Origin: Steromphala cineraria
Taxonomy: Eukaryota; Mollusca; Gastropoda; Trochida; Trochidae
Assembly (NCBI GenBank): GCA_916613615.1
Contig: OU744726.1
Span: 16,867,515-16,931,514 of the forward strand
Reading direction: 5' to 3'
DNA length: 64,000 nucleotides
This document shows positions 35,400-49,849 of the stretch, one piece after another. Each line of letters opens with the position of its first letter. The first letter of the stretch is position 1. Both the position numbers and the translations under genes were made by a program. The notes beneath the pieces are model-generated. The model saw only the letters and a program-made list of their open reading frames with translations, ran no database searches and was not told the DNA's origin.

Positions 35400-37388
35400 A
35401 GCTCATCAGGTCTGAAAGACCCGATGGGCTTATGGCATGGCAAAGCGTCCGGCGTCCGTCCATCCGTCCATCCGTCCGTCCATCCGTAAACTTTTCACAT
35501 TTTCGACTTCTTCTCCAGAACCAATGACTCTAGAGAGCTGAAATTTGATGTGCAGACTCCTTGGCCAATGGGGATTCTAAATTGTAGATTTCGTGACCCC
35601 ATGACCCCAAATGGGGTCACAGGGGTCAAAACTTTAAAAACCTATTTTCATCTTCTTCTCCAGTTCCAAAATGCCTAGAGAGCTGAAAAGTTGTGTGTAG
35701 ACTCCTTGGCCAATGGGGATTCTAAATTGTAGATTTCGTGACCCCATGACCCCAAATGGGGTCACAGGGGTCAAAACCTTAAAAACCTATTTTCATCTTC
35801 TCCTCCAGTTCCAAAAGGTCTATAGAGCTGAAAAGTTGTGAGTAGACTCCTTGGCCAATGGGGATTCTAAATTGTAGATTTCGTGACCCCATGACCCAAA
35901 ATGGGGTCACAGGGGTCAAAACTTTAAAAACCTATTTTCATCTTCTTCTCCAGTTCCAAAATGCCTAGAGAGCTGAAAAGTTGTGTGTAGACTCCTTGGC
36001 CAATGGGGATTCTAAATTGTAGATTTCGTGACCCCATGACCCCAAATGGGGTCACAGGGGTCAAAACCTTAAAAACCTATTTTCATCTTCTTCTCCAGTT
36101 CCAAAAGGTCTATAGAGCTGAAAAGTTGTGAGTAGACTCCTTGGCCAATGGGGATTCTAAATTGTAGATTTCGTGACCCAATGACCCCAAATAGGGTCAC
36201 AGGGGTCAAAACTTTAAAAACCTATTTTCGTCTTCTTCGCCAGTTCCAAAAGGTCTAGAGAGCTGAAAAGTTGTGAGTAGACTCCTTGGCCATGGGATTC
36301 TAAATTGTAGTTTTCGTGACCCCATGACCCCAAATCGGGTCACAGGGGTCACAACCTTAAAAACCTATTTTCGTCTTCTTCTCCAGTTCCAAAAGGTCTA
36401 AAGAGCTGAAAGGTTGTGAGTAGACTCCTTGGCCAATTGGGATTCTAAATTGTAGAATTTGAGACCCCATGACCCCAAATGGGGTCACAGGGGTCAAAAC
36501 CTTAAAAACCTATTGTTATCTTCTTCTCCAGTTCCAAAAGGTCTAGAGAGCTGAAAAGTTGTGTGTAGACTCCTTGGCCTATGGGGATTCTAAATTGTAG
36601 ATTTCGTGACCCCATGACCCCGAATGGGGTCACAGGTGTCAAAACCTTAAAAACCTATTTTCATCTTCTTCTCCAGTTCCAAAATGCCTAGAGAGCTGAA
36701 AAGTTGTGTGTAGACTCCTTGGCCAATGGGAATTCTAAATTGTAGATTTCGTGACCCCATGACCCCAAATGGGGTCACAGGGGTCAAAACTTTAAAATCC
36801 TATTTTCATCTTCTTCTCCAGTTCCAAAAGGTCTAAAGAGCTGAAAGGTTGTGAGTAGACTCCTTGGCCAATTGGGATTCTAAATTGTAGAATTTGAGAC
36901 CCCATGACCCCAAATGGGGTCACAGGGGTCAAAACCTTAAAAACCTATTGTTATCTTCTTCTCCAGTTCCAAAAGGTCTAGAGAGCTGAAAAGTTGTGTG
37001 TAGACTCCTTGGCCTATGGGGATTCTAAATTGTAGATTTCGTGACCCCATGACCCCGAATGGGGTCACAGGTGTCAAAACCTTAAAAACCTATTTTCATC
37101 TTCTTCTCCAGTTCCAAAATGCCTAGAGAGCTGAAAAGTTGTGTGTAGACTCCTTGGCCAATGGGAATTCTAAATTGTAGATTTCGTGACCCCATGACCC
37201 CAAATGGGGTCACAGGGGTCAAAACTTTAAAATCCTATTTTCATCTTCTTCTCCAGTTCCAAAAGGTCTAGAGAGCTGAAAATTTTACATTTAATTACCC
37301 CTTGACCCCATTCGGGGTCACAGGGGTCAAAACCTTAAAAAACTATTTATATTAAAAGTCTGATGAGCTACAGAGCCCATGGCTCTAT
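35400..37388 (+). mobile_element. Pearl/Helentron-like element B with 145-bp core repeats
   Basis: Starts AGCTCATCAGG, 220 bp after the receptor stop codon. A CCGTCCATCCGTCC microsatellite follows, then about 13 tandem units of 145 bp (for example cores starting CAGTTCC at 35661, 35806, 35951 and 36096). Each contains AGACTCCTTGGCCAATGGGG and an ACCCCATGACCCC/GGGGTCACAGGGGTC inverted pair. A 435-bp (three-unit) block is duplicated: its 'CCAATTGGGATTC' variant recurs near 36435 and 36870. The right end has CTGATGAGCT (inverse of the left end), the perfect hairpin AGAGCC-CAT-GGCTCT and a T run. No protein is encoded. Confidence 0.82.
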
Positions 37389-39652
37389 TTTTAATCCATG
37401 ATGTAGATGTTTCAGTTTAAAAAACATCAAATCAAAAATATCTTACTTGAATAATTCATCTTCTTAATTTAGATACTATAATCATTATATTCCCGATGTA
37501 ATTAGATATTAGTGTAAATGGTGTAAGTATAGATATAACATTTTACTATTCTGATGTTTCGATGTAACTTGTAAAATGCATCATAAACATGTAACACAAG
37601 CTTTGTATTTATTCCAATTAGGTAATTATACATAAGGTTATTAATCTTTGCAATCTTTATTATCTGGGGCATTTGACATAATATTGTTTTAGAGTATATT
37701 AATGGAGGTTAAAATGTATAAATGGAATAAAGATAATTGCCCTTATGATGCATCGATAAATAATTTATGTTTTATTTCAGGAGACTAAGATAGCATTCAG
37801 GAAATATCAAATTACTTGTTGGAATTATTTTAACAATATAACATGAATTGGTTTTATAATTGATTACCTTTGCATGAATTTGACGTCAAGAATACCTGCT
37901 TTAGGACTCTTCAAAAACTGTTATTGAATATTTGTTAATGAACATTTATTTTCTCAAGGAGTATTAAATATGTGTCAAGCGAAAGATGCATTTGAGAAAG
38001 AGAAATGGTTTCCTTTCCAATAACCCAAATTGATAGAATGTTAAGGAACTTGTTTTATTAATAAAATTTAAATAAATTGTATATTATCATATTAGTGTTC
38101 CCTTACGTGCGACCCATTTCCTTAGATGAAACGTGTATATTGTATATGGTTATGTTATTATTGTAATGTAAAATATTAATGTTCAGAATGTTAGGATACC
38201 ATTATTGTATTGATAACACAAAATAATTCATTTATCAAAAGGCCAAATTTACTTTTGGAATTCAAAGGTTATGCAAATGTTACTAGATGTGTGTACATAT
38301 GTTGTGTCTTTTTAAAACAAGCAACAGAAAGTTATCTACATTTACCTATTTATTATTTCATTGAGAACTATATTCTTATATTAACACATATATATCCTGT
38401 TGATTGTTTAACATTCAAGATATGTGTACATAATAATTAGTTTTTAATTTCTTTTAATAATGAAGACTTCAAGATTTATAAAATCTTGCCATAATGAGAT
38501 CTTATTTTAATTATGAAATGTTATAATGCTATATTTTTATAATCTATAATACTTTTATCTCAATTCGATAGTAATCACGAGACGAGGTAGATTATGTTTT
38601 AGTTATTAATCATTTATTTTTATTAATTAGGCCTGAAAATTACGATCTCTCCTGAAAGAGAAGTTCCCCCAATAATCGTAATTTTGTATTAAAAAACCAA
38701 TGGCCAAAAAGATGGATAAACTGTATCTATTAACTAGATGACCCCTAAGCTAATGGCGAATATGTCACTGTAGGCATACATAATGACACACTTATATTAC
38801 ACGTTAATGTTAAATCTACAACTTCATATCCGTTTATCATTTTAGATAAAACATATTTTATTTATATATTTTATTCTAAACCCTTGTTTTCACTTTCATA
38901 TTTTGTTAATTTGACGTTGTCTGTATGTAAATGTGTTAAACTTTATAAAAGGGATAAGGGTTCGGGGTCTTTTATTATTTGTTTCTCAGCTTAAATTCAT
39001 TCATTGATTGTTGTTCATATTGTTGAAAAGAGCAAATTTCACTCAATCTGTTTATGTTTCTGAACAGCATTTGTCTATATCATATAATATTAACGTTGCT
39101 CAATTAAATTATTGCACGGTGCAAGGATTTCAAATTCTCTTTTTTGTCACAGATGAACGTTAACATAGAGGGGAACATCTAATTTGTATATATTGATCAA
39201 TGAACGCAAAAATATTCAGTTTGTACGTTATCTTTATTGAAAAGTTTACATAAATGTTGTAGAATCAATAAATTTTTATTATATGTTATTTGTGTACATG
39301 AAAAATTAAAAACGTTGTAACCTTTATGTCTTTTAACCTTGACATGTACATTGAACTAATAAAGTGTTATCCTTAATTGGTTCTTTCGTAATGATGTTGT
39401 GCAATATGAATATGAATGGAATCAATAATTTCTACAATAAATTCTTTACGTTGAAATGTTATATATATAGTTTTGGATCGCAGCAATAGCGGCAATTTTG
39501 ACGCCCTGTGGTGTAAGAGTAATTATATCACCCTAAGGTTGTTTTCTCAACTTCAGCTATCGGTTCGGTGCTACGTTTAAATTCTAAAGTACACAAGCAA
39601 GCGGAGATGTTTGATGAGGTATGCTGAGATAAAATACTTGTATACTTATTAT
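37389..39652. other. Intergenic, AT-rich, nothing recognised
   Basis: No gene. An 11-bp-arm hairpin (AAAATTACGAT...ATCGTAATTTT) sits at about 38635-38686. The 76-codon frame at 38210-38440 has no recognisable features. Confidence 0.6.
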
Positions 39653-40357
39653 CCCCCCCCCCCCCCCCCCCCGGCATATAATGCGGGGGGAATATAGTCG
39701 TTGGCTTTGTCTGTCCGTCCGTCCGTCTGTCCTTCCGCCCGGCCGTCTGTCTGTCTGTGATCACATTGTTTCTTAAGCATATTTGAAAACGTTACAGCAT
39801 GAAACTTGGTATATTGACTAATCATCGCATGCAGTTGTGCCTTTTGGGGTTTTCAACTCTCTAGATTTTTTATTTTTCCAGCTTCCATGGAAACGCAATT
39901 CAGAATGGTGGTTTTTGAAGAATTTGAAAACTATTAGGGCTAGCTCAATGAAACTGTTTACAAATGTGCCTTGTGGTGTTTTCAAATTGCAGGGAGTTTA
40001 AACTCAATGACATTCTTCATTCCAACATTACCATTTATTTCTAAACTGTGTCTAACCATGGAATGAAGATGTTTTAATCAAACAGCATATTCAATCAAAC
40101 AGGATGGTTGTTTTCCTATCTCTTCACATTAACACTAGGAACATGATGATGGCGTAACATAAGCATTTACTAATTAAAAAGACCCAGATGTGGTTTATCA
40201 TAGTCTTATGTTCGTTATTGAAAGTCAAGCAAAGTTAGCTGCATGTATGAATACAACATTATTCACACAATCAGTATAACAAGATATATGCTAAAACTGA
40301 TTATTCAACTTCAGTCGGGCCGGGGGGATGAGCTATCTCTTCTGATGGCTCTTGTTT
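39653..40357 (+). mobile_element. Pearl/Helentron-like element C with a single core
   Basis: Begins in a run of 20 C (39653-39672) followed by GGCATATAATGCGGGGGG, then a CCGTCCGTCCGTCTGTCC microsatellite, then one core related to that of element A (CATGAAACTTGGTATATTG, TTCCATGGAAACGCAATT). The right end has GGGGGGAT (inverse of the left end), a hairpin GAGCTATC...GATGGCTC and CTTG before a T run. Same architecture as A and B. Confidence 0.7.
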
Positions 40358-43300
40358 TCATAGTATCTAAATCTTGCTTAGTGAACGAAGAATATGTGCA
40401 ACCAACATACAGTTGCTAGTTTTTATCTGTTTAGCCGCCCTGATAATAATTTTACTATAGCAAGAGCTTTTCCTTACGGAAGCGTTCGTAAAATTCTACA
40501 TTAGAGTTCGTATTTTTGAAGCCACCTCTTTATATAATCAAATCTCTCAAATCTGATATCTTGTGATTTTGTTATAAAAGTGCATATACAGACAGTTACG
40601 AGGTTTTAAAGTCACAAACTTTAAAACCGGACATCGTCTTTTAGATAAGAAGTCAAAGAAGAAGGATGAGTTGAAATTAACTTGATTAATGAAAAACAAT
40701 TAGACAGATCTTTCTGTTTGCCACGCCAAGTTCAAAAGTGCAAATTGTAATCAACAATGGTCATAGATTTTGAAACGCGTTGATTTGAAATTGACAATAT
40801 AAACATTTTATTTGATTATTTGCAACTTCCAATAGTTCTATATTCAAAATGTATTCAGTTTCCTAATACTAGAAGAATAACCCAGTCTGCTTGTTCTATT
40901 AAAGCGTTATCCACGTGAACATTGAAATCGTCATTTATGACTCGACCGATATAATTGCATACATGTATACGTTAAGAATTCTCCAACAATATCATACCAC
41001 GAATTTACTGTGGACAGTCACTGCATGAAAACTGAAAGTGATTAAGCTAATAAGTTCTTTAAAATTGTTTCATTAGATATGAAGTTCGATAATTTTTTAA
41101 TAATTCAAATGAGAAATATTTAATAAGGAAGCTAATATCATGCTACTGTTTTTGGTAAGGGGCAAACTCATATAAACATATTAAAACATGAAATAACATT
41201 TCTTACAGACTTCATAAATAATAAATTAACAAATCATTTCATATTTACGTTGTCACAAACATGTCCTTATTGTTTAAATGTCGTTGACAGTATTACAAAA
41301 AAGAAAATTCATTGAAGTATATTGTAAAAAAAGAAAATAGCATTAAATGATTTATGTTTATCTTGAACTCTCTGACTAGGAAGAGGAACAGACTGACTGG
41401 TAATAAAGGCGTATCTAAATCTAATGGAGAGATAACGACACATATTACCTGGAGGTTATGCGAAGTAATTGTACAATGTAGTTGCAAAAGGATTTCTCAG
41501 TCGGTAATGGAGAATGCATGAGGAGGAGTGGATTTGTGTAATTAATCAACTCTTTGCTCTTGGGCTCGTTGTATCCACGTCATAATCCATGTATGACTTT
41601 GATCGTACAAACGAAAAAACTATCGTTTTAACATTTTTATATAGATTTTATACATTTTAAGAACAAATCTATATAACCTTTTACCGGTGCTTACTCATGG
41701 GATATGAGACAAAAGTGCAGAGGTACCTGAGGGTTTCATGTTGGAATCTCGAATTGCGTTTTTACAAAGCCTATTTACAAATTTGAGAGCTTTTAGATTT
41801 GTTATTCTTGAAACATACAAGAAGACTTTATATTACTAAATAATTATAAAAACCTAACATCACCTACGAGAAGGATAGACAATGAGAAGTGGATTCTTAC
41901 AGATAATCCACTGCTAACGTGATAGAGTGACGTCATCACCATGGGTTAAATTCTATTAAAGGGCTCTTACTGCATTTGGGCTCTCAAATAAGTTTCCGAG
42001 TTTCCGACAATGTATTGTTTCCACATATATAAAAAAAACCTTCAAGAAAGCCACCCATTATTGCCTGATGCCGAATCAAGGTTGAGACTTGATGTCAAAA
42101 CAAATATAGTCAGTCAATCAAGGTCCACGGATCGAACCTTTGACGTGATGGATGACAGTCCCAAATCTATATGACACCCACTGTTTCCTGTTGAACTCTG
42201 TCGATATGACTGAGACGTCATTAATTTAGCTCATTATCACTTACCGTTAATTAGATTTCGCTAATGAGAACTTTGACAGTCATTAATTGTAACAAGATGT
42301 GTCTATGAATTCAGTTTCTTCTCAATGTGGTTCACAATTTACATGTTCTTTAAATATACTTGGACAAAATGTTTGATTTTAGATTTCTGTCATAGGACAC
42401 ATTTTACTTTATATTTTCCCATACTGTGTCCAGAAGGAGATATCCTACCCTTGAAATATAGCACTATGTACACACATACAGGTTTGGCAGTAGTTCAAGT
42501 CTTACAATACTGCTCTAGGGGATTTACATGTTACTAAACTTGGTCGTTAAAAGTAACTTAGATCCTACAGAATTTCTTATCTATAATTACACATGTCATC
42601 GACAGAACCAATAATGTTATTTGTCTGAATTCTTCTACCGATATCACATTCAACATTATTAGTATGTTGGAATAAAGGAAATATTCAATTAGGTTATTCA
42701 CATACAGCTTTAGAAAGAATTAAGTCATCTCCCAATCATAAGGATATTGTTGTATATATGATATATGAAAGTTTGGCATTCATTTAATTCATTTAAGATT
42801 AAAAAATCAATTTGCTTATTATTTTACTTTTTTTAAATGACGGATATTACTGAAAGGTTGACAACAGCAATTTTAACCAAACTTTATACAAAAAACACTT
42901 TTTTCGATCAGTTTGACAATATTCAACAGAGAAAGGCGACATTTTCTGAGTAGTTAATAACATTAGCATTTGCATACATTTTGATAATAGTTTACAGACA
43001 CACTCTTTCCTGAAAAAGGCAATGGCATCGATTAAAAAGAATGATTGGAACTTCTCAATGGAATACATGTATAATCTCAAGGTAGTTAATGATGGCATTT
43101 TGTACATGAAGATTAGGTTTATTATCAGATATTCGGTACAGGTAACAATTGCGCAGTGTTATTATCATTGTGATTCTGTGAGCCTGACAAGTAAAGAATG
43201 AGCTGTCAACCATTAACTAGATTTGATTTTTCTCAATTTTTCACAAATTGCTGTTTTAAGTCAAAAATCATTATTTTTATCAAATGATGCATATTCATAT

Positions 43301-45367
43301 TGTTATGAAAGTTGATCATCATGTTATCGTTATGACATCTTGACATTCACTCTGTAGGTTTATTTTCCTGTCATCTTGTATCTTTAAAAATAAGTTTTCA
43401 AGTTATGGTTGATATTAACATTTGTTTGTTTATTGTACATGGACATGAAAGACAAAGGAAGTTGAAAAGACAAGAAACTAACAATTTTCAATATATTACC
43501 CCGATAATGTCTCAAAGATTGGGTAATTAATAGTTTGAAAATTGAAGAAAATGACCTGACATTAAAACTAATTTTGCAAATCAAAGAGACTTTGAAAGTT
43601 ACTTTTTTTCGGAAAATATGCGTTATTACGTTTGTTTTCCGGATAAGGATATATTGGTCATTTATCTTGTTGTGTGGGAAATGAAATGACTGTTACAAAA
43701 AAAACACTATGATGACAAGTAAACATTGGTTGACAACGTTCAATGACAATGAATCCAAAAGGGTTTCCAGAGAGCTACTTATGGCGCTATCACTTGTACA
43801 ATGATTGTCTTTCCGTGAACATTTTCAACTTTAGAAAAAGTTAGATATCAAATCATTTGTAATGCGTGCACTATGATTACCTTTAGATTTCATCTTTTCA
43901 GTGTGTCTAATTAATTTGACAAAATTTCACTAAAACAGAAACAATTTGATGTAAACTCTTGTATAACGAATCTACATTCCGTTAAATATCACTTATATAA
44001 ATATTTTCCACATAAATTATAAAATTTATAACAGAATAATTTACCATATACAAGTACAATCATGGTATTCGCCTTTGAACATGATACAATCATCCAATGT
44101 GTTCGCCGATTTTGTCAATTAATAAGATCATTCAATCTTTTGCTGGCATAAGTTTTGATGATTTAGTCATTTTTTTAAAAACAGGTAACAATATCATTTC
44201 AACGTTAACAAGGAGAGGCATTGGTCACCGACTTTTATTTTGTATATTTTTGACGAAGCTTCCGTAAAATCTTCTCTGTATTTCGGCCGAGGTGACGAAA
44301 CAATTTATCTTTTCACGATATGATAAAAACATTAAGAATACGTAAGGAAATGGTCTAGGAGAATATGTGCCTAGATAATGAACATTTGGCATTGCGTTTA
44401 AAGAATGTTCATCATGAATAAGGTCACACATAGAAATTCAGTATGAGTATGGAGTATGAAGAAAGCTAGAAAGCGTAATGGAAACGAAAGGCCAACCAAG
44501 GGATGGGGCAACACCTCTAACACGTACAAAGGAACGTCAATTTATATTTACGTGACTTTACAATAATTTACATTGCATGCAAATTGTAAAAATTATGTAA
44601 GAGCATTCCACAATCCCCTCAAAGTAAAACTGAGTCAGTTTTGCCTTTCAGTAGAGAGACGATTAATATTACCTTATATAGTCTTTATGCACTTGAATGG
44701 AGGATAAGATTTTTCCTCTCAATCCTATACTTAAGCTCTTTCAGTTCCTACTTGATCGATATAACACGATACAATAATATCAAATGACAATTGGCGCATT
44801 ATAGAGTACATGTGTGTGGGTGTTTGATATAACAAATCATTTGATGATAAATTTTAAGGCCATACGGCAATGGACCGATTTTTTAATCCTCCAAAACTTT
44901 CTTCCGATATTTCTTAGATAGAGAGAGAGAGATTCTTTCCGTTTTATGACCTTTGAATAGTAGTTTGTCACAAGGTAAAAGACAATGTTGATCATGTCAC
45001 AATCCTATTTCACTGTTCAATATGTCTTATGTCAGTCCGATTATATAATTGAAAAATGTAAAGATATCAAGTTATCAAACTCGTTGATTTGAAAGTAAAG
45101 AAAAAATAACCCTGGCAATCCTAAGATATTTATACCATTAATCAACTTGATCGTGTTGATATATTTGATCAGAATCATGTGTTAGATTCTCTATTCATTC
45201 TATAAAACATCTTCGCATTTGTCGATACAGACAACAAATGGAGGAGATGTTAAGTCACGTCAAGAGACTTCAGATCACGTAGCAAACATTGAGCAAGAGT
45301 AGGTTCTGTCATCTGCTGACAGATTGTGGGTAACAGCTGATAGTCCTCTACTTGCACTCTTGCACTA
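40358..45367. other. Gene desert, nothing recognised
   Basis: AT-rich, with short scattered open frames of at most 86 codons, none with a domain, signal peptide plus splice context, or repeat match that I can see. A short (GA)n occurs near 44920. Confidence 0.6.
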
Positions 45368-45678
45368 TGAAAATAAATGGTTCCAATTGAAAGGCAATAT
45401 TCTAATTCTAAACGAAGCAGTAATAAATCAAATATTTAATGTAACGTTTAGCCATGCCATTCCTTTTAATTACACAAATGAATTAAAGGTGTTCACATAA
45501 ATATGACAGCCAATATACTTTATGTGAAACATCATAATTTGTTCTTTGACTATGGATGATTGGTTTGTGTAATGAGATGTTTGACTCTATGGAAATAATA
45601 CATTTATCGTTAAGGAAAAAATATCAATGAAAAATTTAAAATATAAAATTTTCCAAAAACGTGCTACTGCCCCTTTAA
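45368..45678 (+). mobile_element. TTAA-flanked MITE, copy 5 (5'-truncated)
   Basis: Starts inside the family body (AAATGGTTCCAATTGAAAGG) and keeps the right end ...ACGTGCTACTGCCCCTTTAA. The left TIR is missing. Confidence 0.85.
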
Positions 45679-46845
45679 GTTATTCTGCACTTTCGAAACC
45701 GATGAACTATGAGAGAAACATAAGATGAGGTCCACACCAAAATGTGAACAAAAATAATAACACAAGAAAACAGTATTACACTTACTCTAAATGTAGCACG
45801 AAGCTCGATTCAATACGTTTTGCTTAAAATTCTAACAAAGTTCATAGTTTTTGTCTTTATTAGTTTCTCTTTATTAGTGCAATGTTGTAGGGGAGACCAC
45901 AAAGCGGTGTCCAAAACACGTTTATATTTTCTGGTCACCTTAAAATGGTATGAAAACAACTTGTAGCATATCTCTGATGCTTATCAGATAGACTATCTTA
46001 TGGTAAATTGTCTTTAACCTCCCTAAATGTATAAGGATATTTTACAACTTACTTTTTCGACAAGGTGGTGTTCCTCAATTGAACGACCATGACATTATAT
46101 AAAGATTTAAAAATAAAATTGTTTCACTGGCCCAATAACGTTTTGATTGCTTTGTCAAAACCAACACCGGGGTTTAAGATATATATAAAAACATTAGTTG
46201 ATATACATCTACGACTAGTTGAACAATGTTGTTTTTCGAAGAAAACTTAGTCACATGATTATTATTTGGGAATGAACAAGTGTTTTTTAATTTATATCAT
46301 AATATATGATATTGATGCATGAAGAAAAGCTAAACGAATTTCCAAGAACCCGGCAGTGTCAATAAAGCCATTACAAACATTAAAATACCACTAACTGGTA
46401 GTTGAGGTCTGACAATGTTAAGTTAAATGTTAATGCACCTCCTATTATTCATAATTCCTCTTTGAAGTCCTAATCAGTCTCGCGGTTGTTATGATAATAG
46501 CGCTTATTAAATATGATATGTCTGACTCATCCAGACACATTGACATTCATGTCGATATGAACATATTGGTTAATGATATCAACTCTTACAGCTTTATAAT
46601 GTCTTTATAGTGTACAATGCAACCTCCGATCTCTTCTCTGTAAGCCAAATAGCCTTACAGAAGTTGTTGTATATGGTGAACAGATCTGTTTTATGAATTG
46701 GAATTCAGCTGTATCAATATTGCATGAAAAAAATTGACAGGACAGCTAACACACACGAAAAATAGTCCAACTTTTATTTACCGTGTTTAGCAAAGGAAAA
46801 TACTTCTTTGAGAGGCATTTAAAGTGTTGGAATGACGATAGTGCA
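45679..46845. other. Intergenic, nothing recognised
   Basis: AT-rich sequence between the MITE and the foldback repeat. Confidence 0.55.
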
Positions 46846-47035
46846 GAGGAATATATGGATGACAACTTCTTTGTTCATTGTATGCGACGTTTCGAAACAG
46901 ATTCTTGTGTCGTTTTCAAGCAGGGGAAGAGTAATGAAGTAGGGGCATATATATAAGTAAATAGTACAATATACACGAATCTGTGTCGAAACGTCGCATA
47001 CAATGAACAAAAAAGTTGTCATCCATATATTCCTC
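46846..47035. repeat. Foldback element, copy 1
   Basis: Arms of about 64 bp containing TGTTCATTGTATGCGACGTT, facing each other across about 62 bp (GCAGGGGAAGAGTAATGAAG...). The arms start at GAGGAATATATGGATGACAA and end at its inverse. The same arm, with a shorter loop, recurs at 57527-57675. Confidence 0.85.
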
Positions 47036-49849
47036 TAGATCAGCATTAAAAGAAAATACGTCCGAAATTAATCTTTTCCTTTTATTTAAGAACAAATTCT
47101 TGTATAAAGAGAGAACGCAATTCCCACACACCGACTGAACCTTGTTTCTAAATTATATTTTTTATTTGTGAACGGGTTGTGAAGCGTATTGCCTCATTAA
47201 CCTTTCTTCGGCAAACCTCATTAAGAACATAAGAAAAAAATTGATTGAGGTTATGCAAACAGGCTACTGTAAAAGATATCTTGTAAAGGGGCTATCTGAT
47301 TGACTTACAACCCCGATGTGTTAAAGAATCAATCATATTTGATAAAAAATATCTGTAGTTTAAACATACGGGCAATAGCAGAGGAAAGCAGTGTAGCATT
47401 ATAGTCTTTACTTAATACGATTTCATTTGTCCCTGATGAATGTGAAATTAAAGGGATATTGTTATTGAAACCATTTATATAAAATTTATAATCCCCTTCT
47501 CAATATACTGCACTGTACATAACATCTTCAACTCCGTAATCTATTCTACAGTTATCTAACGTTTTTAAAAATCATAATGTATTAACTTAATTTGTTACGG
47601 ACAGATTAATCAAAATAGGTTGATGCTCTGCAATAAGTCAAAAGCACAACTGAAACCAAACACTTCGATAAAGGTTTGTGATCAAACGCCCATCCAAACC
47701 ATTAATATCATGTGTATATGCCTAATAGATGTATTTGATGCATGGCCATTGATCGGTTCAATGGTCTGAAATGTATATCATAACAAGGTAATTAGCGTAG
47801 GCGAGGCTCTTCATTATGACATCAGAAACAAGGTTGTCTAATGACGACTTGATCCATATTTCAATCCTTTAGGTAACTGAGCTATTTTATAAAGGTCATA
47901 TGTAGAGGGCTGATGTAATTGGTAATGTGAATCTGTAAACTGAGAATGTTATTGAGACATCAATAGTCATAAGTCAGAAGCATGCTCGTATTAATGACAT
48001 AAAATTGATTTATTAACAATATGATTTTGGTTAATAGCAAACTTGCAGAAACCTTAGGTACGTTTTACCATTAGAGGTAATTTACCATTGAGTAAATCAT
48101 GGATAACCTATTCACGCTCAATCTCATTGGACATTTTCTTTGGTTTTAGGTCAAAAGATAGACAAAGATTCTTCCTTCACAAGATTTCTGTTCATTTCTG
48201 CCTGAGGTTATAAACAACAGTGAATAGCATCATGCAAAATGGTTCTTCTTCAAAGTACAGAAAGTCGAAAACTGTTTCAAATGTCTTTATTTAATTTTTA
48301 CAAGAAAACGACTTTTCATTTATGCTTGTTGTTAAATACGTAAGAATAAAGAAATTATTATAAAACTTTAATTGTTAACACAAAGCATAATATCTTAAAT
48401 TCATATTCTGATAAACGTCGATTTCAATTTTCTTGGACTCTATATCTTTTTCAAGATAAGTATTCAATATCAAGGAACACTATAGAATTATATATAAACA
48501 AGATGGATGTTTATAATTGGAATTATTATTCAAGCAACGACAGCTAAACGCCTACACATATTCAGAGATAAGATTTCTTTTAATTCTTACTTCAGGCTCC
48601 CTTCATAAGACGGACACATATTGATTGAGTACAGGAACATTGGGGTTGTTGTGCTGGTTTTCGTTCTAATTAAAATCCTATGGTTTGTTTGCACGTTATG
48701 TACTTGTTTAAGTCAATCTTATTTATCTTCATGCCTCATAAGATTGAAATGATACTGTCAGAGATGTTTACTTCCCTTTTACTTGTTTACTTGTTCTGTC
48801 CCTTATATTCACAGAAGAATAGTTCAGACCGTTTTGATATAATAACCGTTAAAGGCTTCAAAATAGGCAAAATGATTTGTTGACATTGGATATCTTATAG
48901 TGTACACTTCAGTGATATCCTAGGTTGAAATTCTATATTATCATTATATGATAAACGAACTTTTAAAGTTTTGTTCTTAAACCGGTCTATGCATCCCAAC
49001 AGTGAAAGCTCAGTTCGAAAACAAGTCACCATACACCATATTGCACAAAGGCCAAGATTTGGAATTACTCTGTAAATTTATTTTTTGAATGCAGAGAAAC
49101 TACACGACTTGATACTGTAGACAAAGAAAAAGCAGCTTCGCAAACGATGTTACATGACAAATTATTCGAGAAATTATTTCGACAAATTAGTTGAGAGGCC
49201 TTATCAATCAATTACAATTTGGCGGACCCTTTTTGTCCAAAAAGGACCAAATCCAGAAACTGACAGTTGTAAATCAGACGGGAAGATAACAGCTCATATC
49301 CACGTATATTGCTTGAGCTATTCAATAACCGGATCTTGAATTTTAAGGCGAAATGCAAGATTTACAAAACTATATTTCCATGGGCTGTGAGCATAATGCA
49401 TTGTGACCTATGTGAAAATTATCGTAAAATTGACTCATAATGTCTAAATATGTTGAATCAGTGAATGAATATTAAGTCATGTCTTCTGAAGCCGAACATG
49501 AATGGAGTTATTGAATTAGATCAGGTCATTCACTGGATTCATACAGAATTCTGAGAGGTCATTGATGGGATGAAGCATATTCAATTAAACATCATATTCG
49601 TGCATCTCAGAGGCATTTTATTTGACAGAGATAGTGACGAGATAATTCTGTGTGAAGCTTTTTGAATGAAACCTTTTACACAAAGACATTCAGTCTCATT
49701 CATTCATAGATTTAAGATATTTTTGTTTTCCCTAATGTATAGCAAAAGCTGCTTGCAACTACAAAATTAACTCAATCAAAGATAAGGGACTGAAAACCGA
49801 ATTGTTAATATCTATTGCTTTAAGAGATCGACCAACTGTATCATCAAAT
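47036..49849. other. Gene desert, nothing recognised
   Basis: AT-rich without a supported feature. Confidence 0.55.

Noticed and set aside
39653..39672. C20 run as a regulatory G-quadruplex
   Set aside because: It coincides with the 5' end of a pearl-like element and homopolymer length is unreliable in assemblies.
46880..47010. Hammerhead ribozyme suggested by CGAAACGTCGC
   Set aside because: The conserved CTGATGA core strand is not present near it.
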